A stretch of 64,000 nt of DNA from Ornithodoros turicata (taxonomy: Eukaryota; Arthropoda; Arachnida; Ixodida; Argasidae), in NCBI RefSeq assembly GCF_037126465.1, contig NC_088201.1:86332273-86396272 (forward strand), read 5' to 3'. Below are positions 20,387 to 29,651 of this stretch, piece after piece (the stretch's first letter is position 1; each line of letters starts with the position of its first letter). Under the pieces are notes generated by a model. The model was not told the DNA's origin, did no database searches, and worked only from the letters and a program-made list of their open reading frames with translations. The position numbers were made by a program, and so were the translations under genes.

Positions 20387-23200
20387 TCATATTTATTTAT
20401 TTATTTATTTCGAGAACCCCAAGGGTCCGGAGGACATTACGTGGGGGGTGGGAACTGGAGCGTAAGATACATTTACAGCAACATGATAGAAACAAACAAG
20501 CAAGCAGAAAAGAACAACACGATTAGCAGTAAGTAAACAGGAAAATAAAGAAACGACGACAGTACAAACTTATATGAAAACAAGTATTAAAGCGTGAAAC
20601 AGGGAGTTCGTTCACATAAGTACAGATAATTAACAAACATGATAAGGGGAGGTGAACATTTTCATAGCAACTGACATACAAGCGTGGTGGTCTTGTGGGT
20701 GGAGTGAACGGGAGAGGGTGTTACAAAATACTGTATGCTCGATAATAGTTGTGAGAGGTGATGGGAGGTTGTTCCATTCGATGGCAGTTGAACAAAAGAA
20801 TGATCTGGATAATGCATTGGTATTACAATGAAAGCGTGTGACCTTATTAGCGTAGTCGATGCGAGGAAAAATGACACTCGGGCAGGTGATGGGTAATTGG
20901 TGCGGTAGCAAGATGAAAAAGAACCTATGCAAGAGGGCTAACTTGGCAAGACGGCGACGATGTTCGAGTGAGTCAAGATTAAGATTTGATTTTAATGCGG
21001 TTACAGAGGTATCGAATTAGTAGTCGTTGGAAATTAAACGGGCAGCGCGATTCTGGATGGCTTCTATGGCGTCGCAGGGATATTTTTGGGGAGAGTCCCA
21101 AATAGGTGATGCATATTCCAGCTTGCTTTGTAGAAGAGCCGTGAAGGTTAGGAGCTTAAGATGGAGGCCGCTAACCTGAGGGTGCGTCTAACAAAGCCTA
21201 GGGAGCGAGAAGCGTTAGTTATTATGTGGTTGATGTGCTCGTTCCAAGTTAGGTTGGAGGAAAGGTGGATTCCAAGATATTTGTAAGAATCTGCTCGGGC
21301 TAATGTGATATCACTTAGAATGTAGAGGAAGGGAGGAAGACAGGAGACCCGTCTTCGAGAAAACGACAAAATGCGACACTTTGCAATGTTCAGAGGCATT
21401 TGCCACTCATTGCACCGACGCCGGATTAGTGAAAGGTCGCTTTGTAAGGTTAGTTGGTCAGAAGGAGAGAGGATTTGCCTGTACACTACATAGTCGTCAG
21501 CAAAGAGACGAATCGTGGAAGATATGCCTGAAGGAAGGTCATTTATATAGATAAGGAAAAGGAGAGGGCCGAGGACTGAACCCTGAGGGACACCAGAAAG
21601 CGCAGGTACATCTGGGGATAGGTGGTTGTTGCAAGTAACAAATAACGTACGATAAGTCAGAAATTGAGCTATCCAACGGACGACATACAGGTCGAGGTTA
21701 AGCAAATAGGGTTTGTATAGAAGCTTAGAGTGCGGCACCATATCGAAGGCCTTGCGAAAGTCTAAGAAAGCGGTCTGATGATTATTGTCCGCGTGGAGAA
21801 AGATGTCGTGAACAAAACTGGCTATGGCATGGTAGAAAGCGCACAGAAACACGGACAAAAGAAGACGACACCACCTGCGCTTCGTCTCCTTTCGTCTTCT
21901 TCATCGTCTTCTTTTGTCCGTGTTTCTGTGTGCTTTCTACCATGCCGTATCCTTACCAACTAGCCCAACGTTGTTTGTTATTTCAAAACTGGCTACTTGA
22001 GTTTCACATGAAAAGAGGTTTCGAAACCCGTGCTGCAAGGGATAGAAGAAGCATTTTTCTTCAAGGTACTTAACTACGTTGGAGTATGCGTTCGAGAATT
22101 TTACATACTATAGAAGTGAGTGAAATGGGGCGGTAGTTATTAACGATGTGGCAGCTGCCTGATTTGTGAATAGGGACAACCTTCGCCGTCTTCCAGTCCT
22201 GCGGTATGGCAGAATCTTCGAGTGACTGAGTAAATATGCAACATAGAAATAGATCTCGTGTTGTATAGGACCTTCGGACCAGCACTTGACGGCAGCTTAA
22301 GTGACCCAATGATTTTACAAATGCCATGAGTGCTGATATGAATGGGGACCATAGGTGAGGAGGCGATTACTGATAATGGAGTTTGGGTGTACCCGTTATC
22401 GGTGTTGAAAATGGATGAAAAGAAGGAAGCGAAAGCGTTGGCGCAGTCGTTGGGCGACGGGTGTCAGTTAGACTGATAAGGTGGGATTTTGGTGGAGATA
22501 AACTTTTCCAAAATTGTTTTGGTTTATTCGTCAAGAGAGACGGGAGGTCGATGGTAATTAAGAACTTATGTTTCACTTCCTTGATCGAGCGCCTGTATTC
22601 CCGTTCACAGTAGTGAAATTTAGCCCATGATACGTTGTCGCCAAGACGCTTTGCTTTCCTGAGTAAGCGCTTTTTCTTGGTTAGCAAGATTTTAAGACTG
22701 TTCTTGAACCAAGGATTGTGATCATAAGATTTCACTCTTATCTTTGGAACATTGTACTCGGTAAGGTAGTTTATGTTGTCACGAAAGAGGGACCAGTTAT
22801 CCTCAATGGAGTGAGGCGAGGTGCCATGAAATGAATTTTCATACAGAGCTTCAAGACCCTCGTTGATGGCTTGGAAGTTAGCTCGAGCATAGTCGTATAT
22901 GGTTTTATCGTTGAATTTATGAACATTTGGACTACTTGAAGAGATATCTTAGAGAATGGCCTTGTGGTCACTGAGACCATCAGTGACATGCAAAGAAGTG
23001 ATGTGCTCAGGATGGGAGGTTAAAACCAAGTCAAGGGTTGACTGCGTGGCATGAGTTATTCGGGTAGGATGTGGAACGACATGTGATAGATTAAATGTAA
23101 GGCATAAATCCACAAACAGTGTCTCTTGTGAACTCCGGGAAAGATTGCCGTGGAGCAAGTCCCAATTTATTGACCGTATATGTATCAGCGTATATTGAAG
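20387..23200 (-). mobile_element. 5'-truncated CR1/L2-type LINE
   Basis: A LINE ORF2 on the minus strand, broken by stops, frameshifts and one insertion. Order from 5': end of the EEP endonuclease (about 23248-22949, with STLDLVLTS and GLSDHKAIL); linker (22735-22367, NPWFKNSLKILLTKKKRLLRK); start of RT (22327-22070, PQDWKTAKVVPIHKSGS and NNYRPISLTS); RT core (21858-21148, FLDFRKAFDMVPH, LSGVPQGSVLGPLLFLIYIN and FADDYVVYR); C-terminal region to about 20640 (IEWNNLPSP). The 3' tail is a (TAAA)n run at about 20390-20410. The beginning of the endonuclease and all of ORF1 are missing. It interrupts the left arm of the large inverted repeat and itself carries the hairpin retroposon at 21825-21983, so it is younger than the former and older than the latter. 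Confidence 0.85.
21825..21983 (-). mobile_element. Hairpin retroposon, copy 1 (12-bp TSD)
   Basis: A 159-bp insertion in the LINE, flanked by CAAAACTGGCTA at 21813-21824 and 21984-21995. It contains a long inverted repeat (GGCATGGTAGAAAGC...GCTTTCTACCATGC, and AAACACGGACAAAAGAAGACG with its complement) followed, on the minus strand's 5' side, by GGGCTAGTTGGTAAGGATA. That word resembles a tRNA D-arm/box A. The TSD length points to a reverse-transcription route. It aligns in design and partly in sequence with copies at 29512 and 57027. Confidence 0.75.
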
Positions 23201-23202
23201 GG

Positions 23203-23340
23203 GTGTTTTTTTTTTTTTTTTTGATTGCGTGTTAGCGCCGCGAAGCAACTGTGGCTATGAGCGGCGTACAGATGTGGACAGACGGAGAGAGGACAGCAGG
23301 AAGGAGTGGGGGACAGGGGGATTAGTATGCGTCCTGGGCC
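23203..23340 (-). repeat. 3' end of a poly(A)-tailed retroposon
   Basis: On the minus strand a GC-rich stretch ending CTTCGCGGCGCTAACACG runs into about 17 A residues (T run at 23203-23221 on the plus strand). That is the look of a LINE or SINE 3' end with poly(A). The 5' side is not clear. GTATATGTATCAG occurs on both sides (about 23177 and about 23400) and may be a target duplication, although the left copy is separated from the tail by 17 bp. Confidence 0.45.
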
Positions 23341-23484
23341 GACTTCATTGGGAACTCTGCCGACATTCGTCTGGAAGGTGTATATTACTGTATATTACTG
23401 TATATGTATCAGGGCAGATTTCAAGCTTCCTGAGCGCGCACAGACGGTGATCTCAGTTGTCTCGCGACGTAACAGACGGAGAAA

Positions 23485-23785
23485 GACACCGGCTGTCACA
23501 CACACAGACATCCCGAAGGCTATGCCCATCTTTGTTGATGCACCCACGGATCCACAGGAAGACTGCCGAAGCTCTCCCACTCGTATTAAGTACCTGTAGC
23601 TTCAACTACAAACAGTTTGGTGCACACTCCACAAAACGAGAACAGCTGATTGCTGCTTTCATGGGCGCGGCCATGCGAGCGGCCATGCGAGCCGAGAAGG
23701 ACAGTTCAACAGAGGAGCAATTTTAGGTAAGTTCGAACGTGGCGCCAGCCGTCGGTGCAACAATTTCCAGAGTGAACCGAGCTCG
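23485..23785 (+). pseudogene. Inner part of the split left arm, with a conserved unknown frame
   Basis: Homologous in inverted orientation to about 25262-25545. The frame ending in a TAG at 23724-23726 includes HPRIHRKTAEALPL, FGAHSTKREQLIA and KDSSTEEQF, and the same frame is kept in the partner copy. Two mutually diverged copies keeping one frame open suggests a real coding origin, but I do not recognise the family. The first copy has a 12-bp in-frame duplication (GCGGCCATGCGA) and ends at CAATTTTAG; GGTAAGT follows and could be a splice donor. Confidence 0.4.
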
Positions 23786-25260
23786 ATCAGCTCAGATAAC
23801 GCTTTTTTCATTCGTTTTCTTTTTAGTAATATTTATCATTATTTTTGATTCATTTCCAATTCTAATTCCAATTCCAGCTCAACCGCTCAGCGCGCTGACA
23901 CTAGTGCAACGTAAAGTCAATAAATCTTTCGCTTCCTCGCTTCCCTAAGGAGAAGAGTACTTGAAGTATATTCGTGTTGTGTGATTCCTTTTACCCTCTC
24001 TACGTTCCAGAAAGATACGGTTTCTGAGCCAAGACAATATAGTTGCGAGCGCAGTTGACTTACAGAAGTATCCCATACAGATCCCGTACCGTGAAGACTA
24101 CCACCCCAAACGTGGTTGCCACGGTTTCGGTTTTGGCCATTTGCATGTCAAAATTCAGGGATTGATATTATAATGCACGTACGCGTTTCAAAATTTTTAA
24201 ACGTGGATTTTACCTAGGACAGTCTCTCATATCGGTATGTGGCTTTTGTTCAAGACGTCCTTATTAGAGTTAATTAATGAATTTAATTGATTAGTCATAT
24301 CCTTATTAGTCATTATAGTCTCTCTTGGAAAAGATACGCGCCCGTAGAACTCAACTGTGAAAATGACGTGCTCTCGTGACTTTTTTATAAAAGTTTGTCC
24401 AAGCTGAAACACACACACACACACAAAATAAACGGGGTGCCACAAACGCATGTCGTAGCCATTTTTAATATTTTGAAAATAAAACAACTAGGACTATGTG
24501 TACATCGCACTTACGCGTACGCGAGTGGAGGAAAACCTTATCTGCAAGGTATTTTGGCATTCTAATTTGCATAATTCACTAAGATATATTCTTTTTATGA
24601 CGCTGTTTTTCTTTCTTCGAGAAACAGAAAGAGCAGAATTGCTGGCAATCGGTTTAGATATGAGATGAATCCTTCATCTATATGCTTCAAATTATTATCC
24701 ACAGAGGTGACATTTGTTTTTAGTGCACCGTTAAAGATTTTCCATTATCGAGATACCTCGCTCGCACTAACTCGGAAGTCGGCAAGGGGGAGCGAGCCCT
24801 AACCTAACCTAACCCAACCTAACCTAACCTAACCTGAAGGAGAGCACTGCTGGACATTGAGTTGGAGATTGAGAAGTACGGCATTTTCAAAGAGGTCCTT
24901 GGAGGGAAAATTCGGGGGGGGGGGGGGCAGAGCCAGCACCGTGAAAATTCGAGGAGCGGTGGAGTGTTCCCCCTGCCCCCACATTCCGATTTATACCGAA
25001 ACTAAACAGGAGCAGCTTTCCAAGCTAGGGCTCCGGAACGAACCGACAACAGTAAAAAACAATAAATGAAAACGAAAAAACAAGAAAGAAAAAAAGAGGA
25101 AGGAAGCACAAAAAAGATATATTCGACCGCAACGGGTAAAAAAGCATTGCAAACTCGTTTTTCTTGTGCCAGTCATCGGCATTTTTAGCAGCTTTTCTGA
25201 ACCGTGATGTGGATTACAGGCCCAAATAATCACAAATGAGCAAGCACGCATCCTCGCTGC
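23786..25260. other. Loop of the large inverted repeat, non-coding
   Basis: No gene recognised. It holds an (AC)n run at 24411-24425, the telomere-like repeat at 24798-24835, a G run near 24906 and A-rich stretches near 25060-25110. Confidence 0.45.
24798..24835. repeat. Interstitial telomere-like (CCTAA)n repeat
   Basis: About seven units of CCTAA with one imperfect unit (CCC AA). TTAGG is the ancestral arthropod telomere unit. It is short and internal, so it is not a chromosome end here. Confidence 0.75.
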
Positions 25261-25509
25261 TTAATTTTTGGTCACTTTACGTCGTTTGAAGTGCAAATTG
25301 TTGCGCCTACCACTAGCGCCACATTCGCGTTCAAATTGCTCCTCTGTTGAACTGTCCTTGTCGGCTCGCATGGCCGCGCCCATGAAATCGGCAATCAGCT
25401 GTTCTCGTTTTCTGGAGTGTACACCGAACTGTTCACAGTTCAAGGTACAGATACTTAATCCGAGTGGGAAAGCCTCGGCGGTCTTCCTGTGGATTCGTGG
25501 GTGCATCAA
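25261..25509 (-). pseudogene. Conserved unknown frame, partner copy in the right arm
   Basis: An 82-codon frame on the minus strand with HPRIHRKTAEAFPL, FGVHSRKREQLIADFMGA, KDSSTEEQFEREC and a basic end FKRRKVTKN, then a stop. It is the counterpart of 23497-23726 and is open for longer. The first codons are not at a clear start. The basic tail could be nuclear-localising or DNA-binding, but this is a guess. I do not recognise the family. Confidence 0.4.
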
Positions 25510-26260
25510 CGAAGATGGGCATAGTTTTCAGGATTGCTGTGTGTTCGACAGCTGATATCTGTGCGCTGAACTAACTTCTATTTTTTAAAAACAACTTCAA
25601 TATATTGCAGTTGTAGCGTGATAGTTTCCTTGGCTTTGTCGCATATTGCGTTCACTTCATCTGCTTTTTCTTTTCGCCAAGTGGTGTAACCCCCGCTTTG
25701 ACTATTGCGGCCTCCCTAAGGTTTATGTGTCAGTTTTGGAAACACTGATATTGTTACATGTGACACATTGTAGTGTACTGCAGCCAGCTTCACTGTTTGA
25801 CTGATAATTTGCACGGTTACTTCTTTAATATTATTTGGATTACTTTCATCTGATACTGTACCATTAAATAGGATAGGAATCCATTATGGTTCAGAATTAT
25901 TTTTCCTTTGCAATGTTCCCACACTGATCTTGACGACAAGTTGTCTCTCATTAAATTCCTTTTGGGTTGTATTTCACACTGCTTACAGCATAATGTGAGA
26001 ATGAGAAAATGTATGCTTCACATGTTCTCAGCATCCTCTACAGCAACTGCTCCTGGGCTTAAAATACAGAAACTACACACGAAAAAAAAACAAAAAAAAA
26101 ACAAAAACTGTAGAACAGACGACACATCAAAAAGGACACGACAAAATGATTGGGACTGTGTTATGCTATACTTTTTGTGTGTGTGTGTGTGTCTCTGGTC
26201 CTGCATTTTTGTGAACATGTGCCATGTTGCCGGCACCCTTGCCCTCTTGTCGCAAAAACA
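25262..26260. repeat. Right arm of the large inverted repeat (uninterrupted)
   Basis: A 1-kb arm pairing with 19700-20290 plus 23485-23785. The continuity here shows that the left arm was split by the roughly 3.2-kb LINE/retroposon block. The arms are diverged (roughly 75-85 percent by eye) with indels such as A-rich and (TG)n runs (26177-26193) here. Confidence 0.6.
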
Positions 26261-26282
26261 TCCTCAGACATAAAAATGCAGA

Positions 26283-26320
26283 CAAAAAAGTAGAGAACTC
26301 CAACTTAACATAACAAGAGA
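26283..26320 (-). repeat. 36-bp tail shared with 32926-32960
   Basis: On the minus strand this reads GTTATGTTAAGTTGGAGTT continuing to CTCTACTTTTTTG. The same sequence follows the hammerhead-like motif at 32871. It is probably the same retroelement tail. Confidence 0.55.
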
Positions 26321-26850
26321 GAACAAAGATGGGGGCACAGGAAGCTTCTAGAGTCTCGGAACATACGCAGTGACCCCTCGGTTTTTAAGAAAAACCGTGG
26401 CCCCGAACAATACTACCATCTCCTTAAAGGTCAGATATGCCGATTTTGAAGTGCCGCAGAACTGAGCGATACTCGCGCTGTGTGTTCATTACCGAACACT
26501 GAATATGTGTGCGAAATATCTTGCTCCAACTGTTCGTAGTTTTTTAGAAAACAGTTTTTTTAGTTCCCACGCCCGGCCGTCAGACCGTCGGCAAACCCTG
26601 CGCACGGGCGCACCGACGTCACTGCTCTCGGTTTATCTGTCTTCGGCTTGGCATGGACTCTTGGCTTGGCTGCTTGGCTTCTTTCGTTTCCTCCTCTATG
26701 CATCGTACATAAGCGAACAGCTGTTATGTTGTTGCTAAGCCGGAAACAAAGCATGTGAATGTTTCTTTTTTTGGCACAGCGTCGTTTGGAAAGTGCACTT
26801 CCTTGTTCTGACCTTGCCTTTTATGGGCTGGAGCGATATGATTCGTGAAT
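26321..26850. other. Non-coding stretch before the THAP-like remnant
   Basis: No gene or repeat recognised. It could hold the 5' flank of the degraded gene that follows. Confidence 0.3.
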
Positions 26851-27154
26851 ATGCCACGGCGAAGTTGTCGAAGATGCGACAGTGCTACGCTGTTAGAACA
26901 ATTCATCGGAGCATTCAAGTGTTACCTATTATAAGCTGCCAAAAGACCAAGCAGTGCGAAGCTCTTGACTGACAGTGGTGCCTGCTAATTTCCACTGCAA
27001 GGATTTCGTCCACGAATGTTATCATAGGTTACGCGCGACTCCAGAGGCAATTTGGAATCTCGGCACGAAATCGTCTGATGAAAATCTGAGGTGCCCGACG
27101 CATAACATTTTGAACGTGCTACGGAGGATCAAGGCAAAAAACGAGAGCAAAAAA
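26851..27154 (+). pseudogene. THAP-domain-like exon, broken
   Basis: ATG at 26851 opens MPRRSCRRCDSATLL, like the start of a THAP zinc-finger domain (MP..C...C). After a shift of frame the block TYYKLPKDQAVRSS appears (about 26915-26955), matching the THAP signature around Y-x-LPKD and the following tryptophan region, here spoiled by a stop. The frame then stays open to about 27154 and ends at a good donor site, TGGTAAGT. A possible acceptor ATCACAG lies at about 27293. THAP domains occur in host regulators and in P-element-type transposases. At least one frameshift and one stop make it a pseudogene. Confidence 0.4.
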
Positions 27155-28189
27155 TGGTAAGTCGAGGTTCAGATATAAAAAATAGCAAGCTTAATGAATC
27201 GATTGTGCAGCTGTCCTACTGCGCTTACTCTGATATAACCACGATTAACGACACAATAGTACTATTGATAATCTAACTTCTGAATTATCACAGGTGCACG
27301 CTGAAAGCGGGAATGAAGCATGATCTGGCTTGCATCTGGCCATGAAGAAATTGCTGACACGTTAGTTGCAGTCCACCTCCACCAACAGGTATGACAATGT
27401 GATGTTATAATTTGAGTATTCATCTATGTTCAACTTTTCATGTGCACTCGCATGCAGACATCTTGACACCACTTTTAAATCTGCCCTCAAAGTTACAACC
27501 TGTGCTTTCAGGGTGGAAAACAAAGGTCGCCATTCCTATTAGCTGCTATCTCCCAGTTCAAGCACTTTTGTGTCTGGACACTGGTGTTACACTGGAGTGT
27601 TACAAGCTTCACTGTCTGATATAGAAGGTACGTTACATTAGTTCAGTTAATTTGTCTTTTGCACATTTTTGTTACTGTTAGCTGGATTACTGTTGGACAT
27701 ACAATCCTTTGACACACCGAAGCTGATGTCGCCTCTGATAACGTTTTAGAATTTTCAGTGTCATCAACGTTCATTGAGGAAGGTGCCTTTACTATCTGTG
27801 AATCTTCAACTGAAGAATAGCCCAGAATTCATGTTAACATTGTCTACTCTTATTAATTCACTATCTGTTTTCTGAGAGCTAAGAAAAATGGAAACTATTT
27901 ATTTGTGTCACAACTTCACACTGGATGTGGTACTGGCTTGACATGTAAGCTAAAATACCTGGATTCTACAATAATTGTGTTCAACTTGGTGCATTACCGT
28001 GGGCAATGCCACGTTCACTACATTTTTAGTGGATCCGGTGCACAAATACTGTGTGCATACTGCATACATACATACTGTTCGATAGGCAAAAATACCTGAG
28101 TAGTGCTGTGTAGTCTTTTTACCCAAAGTCCATACTCTTACTGCAAAGTCACAGTACGTAGAACAGCAATGTGCAGGTATGCTGCGATA
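27155..28189. other. Unassigned sequence after the THAP-like exon
   Basis: Possible intron and downstream exon, but no coding homology is recognised. Otherwise ordinary AT-rich sequence. Confidence 0.3.
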
Positions 28190-28545
28190 GAGATTCACAA
28201 CAGAAAGAAGACTGTTGAGAGCATCTAAATTTTAATGAGACGAGACTTTCGTGCACAAGGCTGCTCTTGTTAATGTCTAACATGAAGTTACAAAATCCCA
28301 GAATATATAAAACATGTTGTAATGTAGAGAGCGACGGGTGGTACAGACATAAAGATAATTATATAATCATATTTAATAAAATAAAAAGGGTGTACAACTC
28401 CCCCCTCAACTCAACTCGACAACTCAATAACTCTACTTATTCTCTACCTTACAACATGTCATATATTCTGGAATTTTGTAACTTGATGTTAGGCATCAAG
28501 AAGTACAGCCTTCTGTGCAAAAGTATTCTTTCTGTTGTGCACAAT
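28190..28545. repeat. Inverted repeat pair of about 130-bp arms
   Basis: 28190-28330 pairs with 28445-28545. Examples are TAACATGAAGTTACAAAAT against TAACATCAAGTTACAAAAT, and TTCACAACAGAAAGAA against TGCACAACAGAAAGAA, on opposite strands. It is about 85 percent similar with a loop of about 115 bp, consistent with a small foldback or MITE. No target duplication was found. Confidence 0.55.
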
Positions 28546-28818
28546 CATTATACAGTAAATGCGACTATCCATTTCTTGTCATTAAATGCTTTTCCTTTCT
28601 TTCTTTCTTTTTTTATGCAGTGATGAGCATCCATAAGGACACATGCCAGAAAGGGAGTCTCTTTGGGATGACAAACCCTCATCACCTCATGAGGATACAA
28701 TGGTTGACGAATGGTTCTCAAGCACATCGAAACTTCAAACAAATAATTCATGAAAAAGCCAGTCAGTGCTAGCACCAGGAATTGGTTCTGGACCGTCCTG
28801 CTACCAGTCAGATATGTT

Positions 28819-29228
28819 CAGTGGCGTAGCCACGGGGGGGGCTCGAGCCCCCCCTACCTGCCGCGGACCGACCCACACAAATCGTGCAAATCCGAGAACA
28901 TAATATATGGGGGGGGGGGGGACCAGTGTGACTATCGCGAAAATTCTTGCAGTTCATGGCGTCTATCTAAGAAGCACTCTTGAATGGTTTTCAAAGTATG
29001 AGCTTTTCAAAATGCTTCCAATCTCGTGACACCACTTCATTGGTCATGACAGCCTATCCATGTAATCGTACTGTGAACGTCTAAATCAACTATTTTCGTT
29101 CCCTTTTTTAATCCTCAGTTTGCAGTGTGCACAAGTATGCGTGTGTTGTCGACACAGGATCAGCGGGGGGGGGGGGGCGAGTTTTCGTATCGAGCCCCCC
29201 CTACCTTTGAGGTCTGGCTACGCCACTG
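28819..29228. mobile_element. hAT-like MITE (CAGTGGCGTAGCCA ends)
   Basis: A 410-bp element with exact 14-bp terminal inverted repeats CAGTGGCGTAGCCA, followed inside by G/C runs and a shared GAGCCCCCCCTACCT word near both ends. The flanking 8-mers GATATGTT and GGGATGCT agree at only 5 positions, so the target duplication is decayed or absent. Non-coding. Confidence 0.75.
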
Positions 29229-29511
29229 GGGATGCTACATTTCAGGCGCTCATTGACTTTTGGTGAATTACTTGTTGACTTTGTCCCAAGGTGGAGCTCG
29301 CTACAGCTCATTTGCTATCTGTTAATGTTGTGGCGTTTGCTGCGTTTTTCTCTTTGTGTGTTCCAGACTCAGAACGGTTAATTTGGATCAGGTCAGGTAA
29401 GTTTCACTTAGACATGGCAAACATAAAGTGGTGTTTCTCAACACAACTTAGCAGTGGTCTTCATGCATTACTGCTACGGCCATTAAGCGTGAATAGAAAC
29501 CTGCACATTAT

Positions 29512-29640
29512 CCATGATGTAAAACCCCAAGACTAGGGAACACGAAGGGACAGACACAAACATGTCCCTTTGTGTTCCCTAGTCTCGGGGTTTTACATAT
29601 GCATCATCTTCACCAGCTCGCTTGCTTGCAGCCATTTTTT
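29512..29640 (-). mobile_element. Hairpin retroposon, copy 2 (11-bp TSD)
   Basis: A 129-bp insertion flanked by CTGCACATTAT (29501-29511 and 29641-29651). It has an almost perfect hairpin 29517-29598 (ATGTAAAACCCC...GGGGTTTTACAT, with AGACTAGGGAACACGAAGGG and complement). The trailing CTTCACCAGCTCGCTTGCTT ends in a T run. On the minus strand this reads AAAAAATGGC...GCGAGCTGGTGAAGATG, then the hairpin. It is the same design as the copies at 21825 and 57027. Confidence 0.75.
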
Positions 29641-29651
29641 CTGCACATTAT

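Noticed and set aside
24787..24835. True telomere
   Set aside because: Only about 38 bp and flanked by ordinary sequence on both sides.
20085..25767. A 5.7-kb hAT transposon bounded by CAGTGTTTCC ends
   Set aside because: The homology between the two sides continues outside these words for hundreds of bases and no 8-bp duplication is present, so they are internal to a larger inverted repeat.
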